DNA of 64,000 nucleotides from Craterostigma plantagineum (Eukaryota; Streptophyta; Magnoliopsida; Lamiales; Linderniaceae). Positions 37,983-49,700 of this stretch are shown here, one piece after another; the first letter of the stretch is position 1; the number at the start of each line of letters is the position of its first letter. Both the position numbers and the translations under genes were made by a program. The stretch lies in contig JAPQWV010000675.1 of NCBI GenBank assembly GCA_027422505.1, positions 186,001-250,000 of the forward strand, in the 5' to 3' direction. Under the pieces are notes generated by a model that saw only the letters and a program-made list of their open reading frames with translations, ran no database searches and had not been told where the DNA came from.

Positions 37983-39421
37983 GACTCTGCAGGTTGGCTC
38001 ACAGTCACTTGAGGTTGTGACTGTATGAGACTTCCACCCAATCCTCGAGTCGAATCTTGAAGATTCGCCTCTATGGGTCTTATGGATGGCTCAGGTTGCA
38101 CCTGCGAACCAGACACCACGGGAGTAGGTTGCGGCTCAAGATTGAGCGATGAAGTGCCAGCAACACTTATCGATGTGGTCAGCGTAGTATCTGGTGCGCT
38201 GGTGACGGTCGGGAAGAGGGACTCCAGCTGAATGCTAAGTCTTCTGGGAGTCCTCCTTATCAGGCTAATTTCCTTGTCAGACTCTGTGTCAGACGGGGTG
38301 GCGGTGTGAGGAGTAAAGTCTTGATCGACGTTCTCCAATGCCTGATTCGTCACCAGTGGAAGAGAGCTTTGCCCCAATTCGACCTCGAGCTGTGCTTCTG
38401 ATTGAAGAACCTCCTCAACGGTTTCTTCGAGCACGCCGACATGTATCGGCACTTCCACTTGGTATTCGTGTGCAGGAGCCTCGAGCACCATCTCGGTAGC
38501 CACGACGACTATCAAAGTATCTTCTACGTCGGGCATTGGTTCTTCGACCAAGGGAGACTCCTGTTGAAGCTCCTGAGCGACAACATCGATCATCGTGTCG
38601 TCAGGGCTTGGCTGGTGTTCCGATTGGGGAGGGCTCACATGGTAGTCTGCCGAGGGCCCTCTGATTATTTGCTCCGTTAAGTTGTGTTCCCGGCAGAATC
38701 TCTGATACTCAGCTCCCGCGGGGTCGGCGAGCCTGAGTAGGTTGAGCGGAATCGGCATCGACGGTTGGTCCAGGTCCGTGAGCCGTGGATTGTGGTAGAA
38801 CTTTCGACCTTCGGTTCTCCTTCAATCGGATCTGTTCAGTTAGATCACTCCAGATCAGCTGTGCGAAGTCGTAGTTTCTGGCGAAAGCGAGACCGTGAAA
38901 GATCCGCAGTATATTGTCGTTGCCCTTGTCGAATCCAGCGTGCTTGGGTCATAGAGACTTGTTCACTATCCCGAACAATGTCTTCCAGGGGTGAGGGATA
39001 CCGCTGCTCTGGACCTGAGCTAATTTTGTGAGTTGCGGTTGATATCCCACTTGCATGAAGTCGTGGACCATCTCTGCGTCCGACGGGAGCGGGTCATAGT
39101 TGTCGCTTTGGTGCAAGTCCAGTATCATGCAGAACTGACTCTTGCTCATATGAATATGCCGCGTCCCGACTCTCGTCGTGAAGGAGAATGCCCCATTCGC
39201 TACAGCTCCTTGTATGTATTCCCAGAATTGTTGGAGATAGACCATCGGCACTGAGGCGGTGACCGTCAGCGCGTGCCAGATGGGGTGGCCTCGCAAGATA
39301 GATACGATGATCTCGTCCGCGCACCGAAATGTGCTCAGACTAAGCTGGAAGTTCGTATCTTGGACCTTCAAATACATGTTGTGGTCGTATATGTGATTGT
39401 ATCGAGGATAGCGATCCATCT

Positions 39422-41651
39422 GAAAAGGAATAAAGAGATACAAAAGTTCATTAGTTCATCATTTGTTTTTTAATTTTAGTCGAAAAATATATTTAATTTC
39501 ATCAAACTATAATATTGTATCAATTTATGACATGTTTGATGACCTTTGAATTGAAATCATATGATATGCATATAGAATACTTGATTTTAAAAAAACGTAA
39601 TGGCATGATTGTAATTTCGTATTAAACCCTTAACGCATTAGAAAGGGTTCGAAATTTTCTAAGTGTTTAATCTCGGGTAGGGTCAATGTTCATGCCGAGA
39701 AATTTTTCACTCGATAAAATTGGATTTCAAATTGATTTTCGATGCATTGATTTCAATTGAAATGTTTCCGTGTAATTTTTCGATCGAGAAAATTTATTCG
39801 CTAATATTCGCTACATTGCAAAAGACTTAGAGAAAAATTTTCTAAGTGTTGAAGTTGAAATCTGGACTGTAGTCGATCAATTTTACGATCGAGAAAAATT
39901 CCGTGTAAATCTACGATTGATAAATTATTTCTCAGGTAAATTTACTGTCGAGAAATTTTCTTCGATTGAATAAAATTTTTCGATTTGAAATTTGTCGAGC
40001 AGTATGTAATTTTCGATTGTAAGTAAATTTTTTCGCAGCGAAATACTTTTTATCGAGAAATTAGTCAACGAAAGACTAAGTCAATCGTGGAGAAATTTTT
40101 TGATCAATTAAATCATAAGCGGCGAATTTTACGATCGAAAAATTAGGCGTTGAAAAATTAATTTTTCACTGCTAAATTTTTGCAACCAAATTGAAATTAA
40201 ATTGAAAATTCTATTTTGCGATAGTAAGTTTTTCGCTCGATAAAATTTGCATCTTAATTATCTAATCAGTGCTTAAGTTTTTCGATCACAAAAATCCTAA
40301 TTAGATTTCTCGATCGTAAGTAATTTTTCGGTCAAAATCTTATATCTTAGCGACTAAATCAGAATTTTCGAAAACTAATTCAATACAAACAGTATCTCAA
40401 TTAAATCGGAATTCAAATTAAGACTGTTTGCAATCGAAAAAGTTCTTCGATGGCTTCAAACATTCAAAGCCCAGTTTCATCCAGACTTAAATATTAGTCG
40501 AAGATTCAGATTCATTCTACCAGATTCACAGAGAATATCGAAACTATCTTAAACGCAGGCATTAAACTCAAATATAACTCATAATCAAGCCTAAATCACT
40601 ATGAAATAGTTACGGTTTTTCTCATTTTTGAAGAACAGTCGAAAATCTAATCTAAATCATGCGAAAACTTCAGAATGTAGATGCTAACAAATGTAAACCA
40701 CACGTAAATGTTAAAAGAATCTCATTTCTACCTTAAACAGACAGTTTGGAGTTGAAAATCGAAAGATATTTTGAGAAATTTAATCTGTCTGTGAAAGTTT
40801 TTCGCGAGAGAATTTTTTTGCGGTTAGAGTTGCGTGAGAAAAAGATTTTCGACTGACAAAAGTGAACTTTTAATAACTCGCTGTAAATCAATGTTGGGTT
40901 TGCGATTGGACGTTTTGCGATTAAATGGATCAGGCCCATTATTATTTGCGCTTGAGAAACTTTTGATTCGAAAATTGCTTCTCAATTCAAATTTTTCGAT
41001 CGCAAATTATCACGGCCAATCAAAATTTTTTCCAACACTGTTTACGATCGAGAAACTTATGATCGTGGATTAAGTCTTCTATCTAGTTTCTCGATTGTGA
41101 GTACTTCTAAAATTTTCAGATTGACCCCTATTTCAAATAAAATCACATTGTAAGGCTCCCCCTTAGAATTAAAATAAATGCAATTAACTCCCTGTATTTT
41201 TAGTGTTGTAACTTCTTGATTCCCTGGCAGAAATTAAAAATCTGTACCACTTAGAAAGAAGATGTTAGAAATAATGGAGTTAATCAACAATTATTTTAGG
41301 GATGAAATATATGGTATGTGACTAGCTCCTTTCTTTGTAGTGTCGACGTCTTGCTCTGTAATTTTGATTGAAGGAATCTGAGACACTTAGAGAAAAACGT
41401 CGAGAATTTTTGAAGCTAATGTACGATTTATATATTTGCTCCCCCTCAAATAATGCGGAAGAATTGACTAAATATGCAAGCATATGAGATCAATTCAAGT
41501 CACGAGCATATAATACACAAATTTACTAAGTAAGCACGTATACATGATCCCCGAAAATATGTACTTAAGATATTGTGTGCGGGTTAGAGCATAGAAGAAT
41601 TTATCGCATTTAAACAATTCAATACCAATGCAATCTTTAACTGCATTTAGA
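39422..41651 (-). other. Copia B spacer with TCGA words and internal PPT copies
   Basis: This is about 2.2 kb without a gene between the pol side and the accessory ORF. From 39620 to 41110 it is packed with CGATCGAGAAA, TTTTTCGATC and similar words. PPT-like runs on the minus strand lie at 41151-41170 (TCTAAGGGGGAG) and near 41438-41448 (GAGGGGGAGC). The match to D ends near 41651. Confidence 0.7.
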
Positions 41652-42168
41652 CAACGCTGGTTTATGGAGGAGCGGGACTAGAAGTAGTTGGTTATACCGA
41701 TTCGGACTTCCAGTCGGACGTGGATGACCGAAAATCTACTTCAGGTTTGTATTCGTGCTCAACGGTGGGGCAGTGTCTTCGAGAAGCTCCACGCAAAGCA
41801 CGACTGCCGATTCCACGTGCGAGGCATAATACATAGCAGCCTCAGAGGCAGCTAAAGAAGCTGTTTGGATGAAAAAGTTCTTGGAGGAACTTACTGTGGT
41901 ACCAGTTGCTGACAGACCGCTTACACTTTGGCGCGATAATAGCGGTGCAGTCGCGCAAGCAAAGGAACCATGATCTCATAGCAAGTCCAAACATATTGAG
42001 AGAAAATATCACGTATTACGTGAGTTCGTTGAAAACGGGATGGTCGCCGTGCAGAAAATCGCCACCGCAGAAAACGTGGCGGACCCGCTCACGAAGCCCT
42101 TGTCCCAAGCAGTTATGGAACAACATCTGGACAAGATGGGGCTACGATACCATTGCGACTGGCATTAG
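41652..42168 (+). pseudogene. Copia C RNase H tail (broken)
   Basis: Reading across frames gives VGYTDSDFQSDVDDRKSTSG, YIAASEAAKEAVWMKKFL, NSGAVAQAKEP, SKSKHIERKYHVLREFV and NVADPLTKPL, the classic copia RNase H end. Two in-frame stops and at least one shift break it. Everything upstream is lost at the junction with B. The motifs differ from those of the A/B/D/E family, so C is another copia lineage. Confidence 0.88.
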
Positions 42169-43566
42169 GTGCATTGCATGGCATTCGAGTGCAAGTGGGA
42201 GGCTGTTACGGAGTGTGCCCTCGGAATGCCATACGAGGACTAGGAATAGTATAGGGCGCACGATGATGTATAGGTTGCTCAACAGTTTTATTGTATATAC
42301 TGTCAAATATAGTAATGAATATTATTTTCATTATAATAAAGGCATTATTATTTATTTATCGAATTTAAAGTTTATTTGGCATCCGGTAGTGCGATAAATA
42401 AATAACACCCAAATGTTTGAGTAGGACGTCTGATTCTCTAGAGACGAGAGAGGAGACAACGGACGATCCTTAATCTCAGCATTAAATAAAAGTCCGTAAG
42501 TCTAAGGATTCTAGGAGGGTGACTGGATATCAGAATATGACTTATCCATTGACGACCACATAGTATCGGTAGTGTCACCGATTACCTGAGAGGTTGTAGG
42601 TCGTGATGAAGATATCGGTGATCGGAGAGATTGCGTATTCGGACATTCGGCTCGTATTCGTCTCAATCACATGGCTAGGATGTTGTCAATGATTGAACGA
42701 ATGACTATAGCAGTCTCAGACCGATAGGGTCATTGACGGATTTGCTTTCGCGATTTTGGTTTGTCGCTAGTTGGCTAGGCTCGCAAGTGTTCATAAATGG
42801 GACACGGGTCAGCGACGAAACGCAACCGACTTTATGGAGGTGATTGCCGGGTTTTGACTGCTATCGGGATTCACTGCGTATGTTCGTATAGGTTAATGTC
42901 CTTTGAGGTAATCGGAGAACGACGATTATAAAGCCTTCGGCCGAAGCTTAGAAAACTTGCTCGTATTAGATACAGAGCGGAGTTTAAATAATCAGTTCGG
43001 TCACGATTATAACATAGTGTTAGGTTAGTGAGTTTGACATTAGCATGGATCTCACCTAACCGGGACACAAGTGAAATGCGTAAGAGGTATTTAAATGTAT
43101 ACACTATAGTCGGTTCGCCCGAATTTCGATTAGATCAAAATTCGTTCCCAACTGGGATCTGTCCGGTATCGCGGGATTGGCTAGGCGAATACCGGGACTC
43201 GTGGATTCCTCCCATGCCAGTTGAGATGGACCTAGAGAGTCGCGCTTAAAATGGTAATGAACTTGAGCGAACACGGCGGGCTTTTCTTTGAAACCTAACG
43301 AATGAGATTCGTTGAGGTAGTGGCATAGTTGATATGAGGTGTCGACGACTTAGTTAAATTTCAGTGACGGTCAAGGAAATAATTAGGAATTAGGATTGTC
43401 TTAAGTGCTTAATTAATTAACTAAGCGAGGCTCAATTATAATTAAAATAATTAGATTGGATTTAATTATTTTATTATTTAAAATTAAGGGACTAAATTGA
43501 GAATTTAGAAACATCAAGGGCCTAAAGAAAATTATCAAAATAAATAAATTAGAAAAAAAGAAAATT

Positions 43567-43594
43567 CTACACATCCACGTTGGGATGTGTAGAA
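43567..43594. repeat. Short hairpin in C LTR
   Basis: TCTACACATCC and GGATGTGTAGA form an 11 bp perfect stem around a loop of about six bases. Confidence 0.8.
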
Positions 43595-43623
43595 TGTACG
43601 AGTCATATTTTTTTATTTATTTT

Positions 43624-43647
43624 GACACTTGTTAATTAACAAGTGTC
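43624..43647. repeat. Perfect 24 bp palindrome in C LTR
   Basis: GACACTT and AAGTGTC flank the self-complementary GTTAATTAAC. It lies 30 bp from the preceding hairpin. Confidence 0.9.
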
Positions 43648-44000
43648 TCAATTAATAAAAAAAAATAAATAATTAAATAAACACACATGCATCAAAACGT
43701 GTATGCTATGGAGATTTGGCTGACTTGAATAATTTTCTTAACATAGAACTAAAGAAAAAAAAATAGAGTTGAAGTGTAGAACTTCTCAAGCCACTTTGTA
43801 CCGACGGGATCGTTCGACGAACCCGACGCCCGAGCCGAACTGCGCTAGCCATCGGGAGCAGTTTCGGAGCTTCGCTCAAGGTCATACCGGCGTGACAATC
43901 TAGCCCGGAGGCCTCGGGATCCAGACGAGGTGTAGCCACGTCCATCCGAGGCGACGACAGAAGAAATCCCGTTCACCGAAGGTATACCTCAACCCTAAAG

Positions 44001-44350
44001 ATTTGATTTACGAAAAATACCAAACGATATCGGAATAATTCTCAAGACCCCTCGTTGCGAACCTTGGGAAGTGTAGAATTATTGAGAAAATTTTGGTATC
44101 GATTGGAAATAGTTTTGGTCGTCAAATAGTCGAAACACAGCAGACTGCTGTTTACTCGGATTAATAATTTCGAACCACAGATTTGATTTTGTGAAAAATA
44201 CCAAACGACAGCTGAATAATTCAAAAGACCTATGTGAACGTTGAGAAGTATAGAATTATTCTGGAAAATTTGGTATTGATCGGAAATCATTTATGTCACC
44301 AAATAATCGAAAAACAAATGGTTGCCGTTTTATTCGAGATTTGGAATTAA
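44001..44350 (+). repeat. 180 bp tandem duplication in C LTR
   Basis: ATTTGATTT followed by GAAAAATACCAAACGA starts at 44001 and again at 44181. Both units continue with GAATAATTC, TAGAATTATT and TTTGGTAT in the same order, diverged by perhaps a quarter of positions. Confidence 0.8.
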
Positions 44351-44570
44351 ATTATTAATTCAAATAAATTCGAAATAAATTCGAATTCTGGTAATTCGAA
44401 TTAACCGTGGTCTCCCGAGGCTTAGGACAGTATCTCAAACCCTCGGAAGAAGCCGGAGGGCGTAAGGTTGAATTTAGATATTAAAAATAAAAAATTCGCC
44501 ACCCTACGTCGCTCGGTTCAAACCGCGCTTCCGCTATTGCCACGTTGCACTGTTTGGGGGCCGGCATCGA

Positions 44571-46781
44571 TTAATCGGGCCCACCCCAAGAAAAGGTTGG
44601 CGGGTCGATAAGGGTTAGAGTGGTGGTGCGGTGTGTGGTGTGGGTGGTTTGTGTTTGGGTTTGGGTTTGGGTTTCACCTCCTCTAGCGCTTGTTTGCGTT
44701 GCGCCCGAGCCTTGGCCTTGTTCTTGACCACTTGTAGATGTCCGTGGCCTCTTCTCCCCCTCATGATGGTCCTGATCATCAGGATCGTCATGTCTGCGCC
44801 TTGAGCGGGAGCTTTGACCTCGGCAAGTGTCAGTCGGTGGCTCAGGATGATCCACCAATCGCCTATAAAGAGATTTTTTGTGAGGTGACCGAATGGAGAG
44901 GCCGATCAGACGGGTGAGTAGAATGTCGTGAAGCTCGATGATTGGGACGGTATATGGGTTGATGATGATGGATGAATTATGTAGAGGGTTGGTGGGTGTG
45001 GGTTGTGGAGGTGTGAGGCTGGGCTGTGACGAGGTGCCTTCGGAGACAGGTGCTTTCCCGGTGTCTCTGCGGGATGTCTCTATGGCAGCCAGAACTCTCT
45101 CCATAATTTTATCTTCAAGCGATTGAACAGCAGTGGAGAGAGCGGCTTGGAATTGCTCGTTCATCACAAACGGTGCGGACGCCTCCTTGGATGTACCAGG
45201 ACGACTGGTGTCGTCCTTTATCAACCCTTGAGCAGACACCGGCTCCTCAGGTTGGCTCACAGTCACTTGAGGTGGTGACTGTATGAGACTTCCACCCAAT
45301 CCTCAAGTCGAATCTCAAAGATTCTCCTCTAAGGGTGTTATGGCAGGCTCGAGTTGGGCCTGCGAACCAGACACCGGTAGATGTGGTTGCGGCTCAAGAT
45401 TGAGCGAAGAAGTGCCGACAACGCTTGTAGAAGTGGTCAACATGGTATCTGGTACTGTGGTGACGGCGGGGAAGAGGGACTCCATTTGTATACTGAGTCA
45501 TCTGGGAGTCCGTCTTATCAGGCTAATCTCCTCATCTGACTGCGTGTCGGATGGGGTAGCTGTGTGAGGAGTGAGGTCACGATCTATGTCCTCACGAGCC
45601 TGATCCGTCACCCGTGGAAGCGAGCTTTGCCCCATTTCAACCACGGGCTGTGCTTCTTGTAGAGGAGCCTCCTCGACAGGCTCTTCAAGCACGCCTATAT
45701 GTACGGGCACTTCCACTTGTAGTTTGTGTTCAGGAGTCTCGAGCGCCATCTCGGTAGCTACGACGTCTATTAGTATATCATCCACGTCGAGCATTTGCAC
45801 TTCGACCAGAGGGGGCTCCTATTCAAGCTTCTGAGCGAAGTCATCAATCATCGTGTCCTCAGGGCAGTAAGCTCCTAACTCCAAAACTGTCGGGGGCCCT
45901 CGAATCATCTCCTCGGTGAGGTGATTATCCCGGCAGTAAGTTCGGTATACGTCTCCTCTGGGGTCAGCGAGACGTAGAAGGTTGAATGGAATGGGCATTG
46001 AAGGCTGAGCTAGGTCTACCAGCCTTGGGTTGTGGAAGAACTTGAGCCTTGGTGGCTGATATTTTCCTCCCGGAGGCAGGCGAGGAATGTTCTGCTCGTG
46101 CATCTCCATATGTTGGCGGATGATGACGGAGAACTGTAGTTGGAGGAATGTTCTGCTCGTGCACGTTCTTGGACCTTTTGTTCTCTTTTTGTCTGATCTG
46201 CTCTGCTAGATCGTTCCAGATCAGTTGAGCGAAATCGTAATTCCGCGAGAACACGACTCCGTGAAATATCCGGAGGATGTGGCCGTTGCCTTTGTCGAAG
46301 CCTGCGTGCTTCGGGGATAGACACTTATTTATAATCCCGAATAGTGTTTCCATGGATGGGGAATCCCGTTGCTCTGCATCTGAGCTAGCTTGGTCAGCGG
46401 CGGACGGTACCCCATCTGGAGGAAATCATGCACCAGTTCTGCATCTGATGGAAGGGGGTCGTAGTTTTGGCTGTGAGGGAGGTCGAGCAGAATTCTGAAC
46501 TCGTTCTTGCCCATGCAGATATGCCTTGTCCATACAACCGTGGTAAAGTGGTATGCCCCGTCCAAGATGAGGTTCTTGATCATCCCCCAAAACTGTTGGA
46601 GGTAGACCATCGGCACTAATGCCGTCACTGGTGCATGCCATAGTGGATGGCCTTGCAGAATGGACACGATGATATAATCTGGACACCGGAAAGTGGTCAT
46701 GTCTAACTGGAAGTTCGTGTTGTGGACGTTGAGGTATAAGGCCTTCTCGTAGATGTGGTTATTTGTAAGGTGTTGATCCAT
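44571..46781 (-). pseudogene. Copia accessory ORF, copy D (C-terminus missing)
   Basis: The ATG at 46781 follows TGGATTTCAG, a 3' splice-site-like sequence in the same place as in B. Residues 1-150 carry FRCPDYIIVSILQG, VPMVYLQQFW, YDPLPSDAEL and GIPHPWK. After a frameshift near 46340 come NKCLSPKHAGFDKG and ILRIFHGVVFSRNYDFAQ. MPIPFNLLRLADP lies near 45995, then an acidic middle and the helix LEDKIMERVLAAIETS. The ELHDILLTRLIGLSIRSP motif and a Gln/Thr-rich tail end at about 44571, where the C LTR begins. The C-terminal block present in B is missing. A 60 bp duplication near 46084-46164 repeats GGAATGTTCTGCTCGTGCA. Confidence 0.8.
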
Positions 46782-49700
46782 CTGAAATCCACATAAGCAA
46801 TGTAAATCATCAATTCAAATTTGAGTCGAAATTAATTTTAAGAATGTATGGATTGGCACATAGATATACGAGAGTGACACACAAAAAAAAAGATATCGAC
46901 CTATGCATAATACTCATATGAGATTTTAGTCGAAAATTTATCTAAGTGTTTAAATGCACTGTTCACTTCGTCAGATTTTTCGCTCATAAAATTGAAATTT
47001 CAATTATGATTTCCTAAGTGCCGTTTTATTTTGCGATCGAAGATTTTATTCGCTATTTAAAGCTACAGTGAAGAAAACTTAGAAATTTTTCTAAGTTTGT
47101 TTTGACCTTAAGACATGATACTGTAGCCCAGAAATTTTACGATCGAGAAAAATTTTCATGTAAATTTACGATCGAGAAATTAGATTTCCGAGTAAAATTT
47201 ACAATTGGAAAATTTTTCGCGCGTGAATAAAATTTTTCGCTATGAAAATTAACGAGCGAGAAAGTATTTCGATTTTTTAGAAGATTTTTCGCTGTGAAAT
47301 TTTACGATCGAGAAAATTGTCAACGATAAACTAAGTCAATCATCGAGAAATCTCCCAATCGATCAAAGTTTCACGGCATGTTTTTACGATCGAGAAATTT
47401 TATTTTCAAAAGAAATTTTGCTGTTTAAAATTATCGATCGAGAACAAAATTGAAATCGAAATTTTCGACAGTAAGTTTTGCGCTCGAAAGGTTTTTAAAG
47501 ATATAGTATCTATTTTATCTATTCCTCTCGGTAATATTTCGCTCGCATAAAATCAAATTGAGTTTCTCGATTGGAAATAAATTTCTATCAACGTTATTTA
47601 TATTAGTGACTAACTCAAAATAGTTTGCGATCGAAAATCTTTTACGATGCAAACAGTGACTTAATCAAATTGGAATTCAATTTTCACTATTTGCGAGCGA
47701 GAAAGTTCTTCGATGTATTTAAACCTTTAAACTCCAGTTTAGTCATATCTGTCAATCGGATGCTATTAATGCATAAAATCGAAGTTATAATCACCCAAAA
47801 TGATACATAATAATCGAAACTTACCTATTATGCAGTTTATAACCTAGATTTTACTTAGAAACAGACCTATTAAACTGCTAACGAGGATTTCGAGTTCACA
47901 GAGTATGAATAGTCGAGAAATTTACACAGAATCATGCGAAATATTCAAAATACAGATGCAAATCTACTTTAAATGCACGACAAACCCTAACAGAAGTCAA
48001 ATCTACCTTCTAAAGACGAAAATCAGTTGAAAAATTGAAAACTTTTTGTAGATTTTTATGTTCGTCTTTTAGGAGAAGTTTTTCGCTCTAGAAATTTGAC
48101 TGTTGATTTTTGCGATCGAGGGTTTTGCGTGTATTTAGGGATTATCGACTGCAACCTAATGATTTCGTTTAATATGGGCTGATTAGACGTTTTCGCCACT
48201 TAGAGTACTATTTACGATTGAGAAACTTCCGATCGAGAAATTTGATTTGGTTACTGTTGAATTTCCGCTCGACAATTCCGATCGAAAATCTTTTTGGTTC
48301 CTGTTTATTTTCGCTCATCACTATGAGGAGAAAATTGCAATTTGGTCCCAAATCAATTTTCGCTCGAGAAACTGCGATTGAAGATTACAAATTCGACCGA
48401 ATTTCTCGATAGTAAGTTTTCCTTAATATTCCGGATTGATCCTAAATTTTAAGAATACACCACAGAATTACTCCCCCTATGTGTAAATGAAAATGAAATT
48501 TAACTCCCTGTATTTTCGGAGAATTGACATCTGGCTCCAAAATCGATCTTTGAAAATCTGCAATACTTAGAGCAAAATGTATAGAATATGCGAGTTCATA
48601 GTGAAGTAATTTTTCTAATAAGGCTCCCCCTGAATTGTTTACCAATGTCTTGAGTCCATAGTCATAAAGATTTGTGAAGTTCTCCTTATTTAAGCGTTGT
48701 CCAAAGCGAATCAAACTGAAAAATTTCTGCAACACTTAAAGGAAGAACATCAAAGATATTTGGAGCTCAAAACATAAAGTCATTCCCCCTCAAATAGTGC
48801 ACATGTACATAACACGTAATTATGCAAATCAATACAAGTAACAATCATGTAACACGCAATTAACAACTTAAGACTAGTTACATGTTCCCCTAATCATGTA
48901 ATTAAGATTTGCGCGAGGGTATGAGCAAAGACAAATATTCGCATTTTAATCAATTCAATGCCAATGCAAGTTAAACATGCATTCAGAATGTGCGATGTTT
49001 TTCCTTTCACGATTTTTTTTTTCAGAAATTAAAACATATTATTTTTCTATATCTATATGTATATAAAAAATTTATTTATTTTTGTTTTATGTATATAGGG
49101 GTCAGATTATTTGCTTTGATCAATTGTCACACTTAAAATTTTATGAGACATTTGAAAGAAGAAGATGCCGTCTAGTCATGTCGTCAAACAAAGTCCTAAG
49201 TTCATAGACTGGTCCATTTTGACAACTCTCACTAGGTTCGCTCTTGCACTCAATTATTTTTAACTTGGGATTTTTATATTTATATCACTCAAGTAAACAC
49301 AAGCAATTTTAAGTCAATTTACTTGTGATCGAGGCATTTTTAATCATTTCACCTAAGCGAGAGACCGTCGATTGGAATCAAAGGGTTGTAAGGGTTATAG
49401 TTTGGCTAGGACCTAGAAGGGAAGGAATTCAGAGGAAAGTGACTTATCTCTTCGTCATCTTCCATTTCTACATCCGTCTCCTTTTGTTTCAGCATCTTTC
49501 TTTTTTTCTTTTAAATCTTTTCTCCCTCTTTTTCTTTTAAGAGCTATCCCATTTTATGCTATGCTCAAGCTGAAGCTCCGCTTCTCCACGAGGTTATAGG
49601 AGATTATCGTAGGTGAAGTTCTTCTTGTTGGTTCTCGGGCCGATACTGTGCTCCTCTTCTCTTAATCCCTATAGAGGTTTCAGAGATTATCTTATTGGAA

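Larger units (their letters stand above)
36006..39419 (-). pseudogene. Copia accessory ORF, copy B (nearly full length, few breaks)
   Basis: The ATG at 39419 directly follows CCTTTTCAG, a good 3' splice site. The N-terminal block (39419-38949) has FRCADEIIVSILRG, VPMVYLQQFW, YDPLPSDAEM and IPHPWKTLFG, then a TGA where D reads on into PKHAGFDKG. The middle (38758-37512) starts MPIPLNLLRLADP and is acidic and Pro/Gln-rich, with a helix (STEDKITERVLQAIETS) and an ELHDILLARLIGLSIRSP motif. The C-terminal block (37154-36006, 382 codons, open) has MTYLWMLTQLGPDVRLG, KELSPICQLLSVYCAKGG, a TEIHKFCDGTLKVVR motif and a basic tail. Total length is about 1140 codons. There is no RT, protease, signal peptide or clear membrane span. 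Similar uncharacterised proteins occur, from memory, in asterid copia contexts. Function is unknown. Confidence 0.8.
35660..41651 (-). mobile_element. Ty1/copia element B, 3' half
   Basis: On the minus strand the order is spacer (41651-39422), accessory ORF (39419-36006), polypurine tract (36022-36011) and 3' LTR (36010-35660). The spacer matches D (48400-48985) and, inverted, E (62965-64000). At 41652 it stops abruptly against an unrelated plus-strand copia (C), so pol, gag and the 5' LTR are lost. The LTR matches that of A, so A and B belong to one family. Confidence 0.85.
42204..44570 (+). repeat. Copia C 3' LTR (about 2.4 kb, right end uncertain)
   Basis: A purine stretch (AAGTGGGAGGC) after the RNase H tail is followed by TGTTACGGAGTGTGCCCTCGG, a usual copia LTR start. 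The region to about 44570 has no gene. It holds a hairpin at 43567-43594, a perfect palindrome at 43624-43647, a 180 bp tandem duplication near 44001-44350, and a GC-rich end (CGTCGCTCGG, CCGCTTCCGC). Homology to accessory ORF D begins at about 44571. I infer the LTR end near CCGGCA, but there is no second copy to confirm it. Confidence 0.65.

Noticed and set aside
41906..42397. 163-codon plus-strand frame
   Set aside because: It is an out-of-frame reading of the copia C RNase H tail, whose true motifs lie in the other frames.
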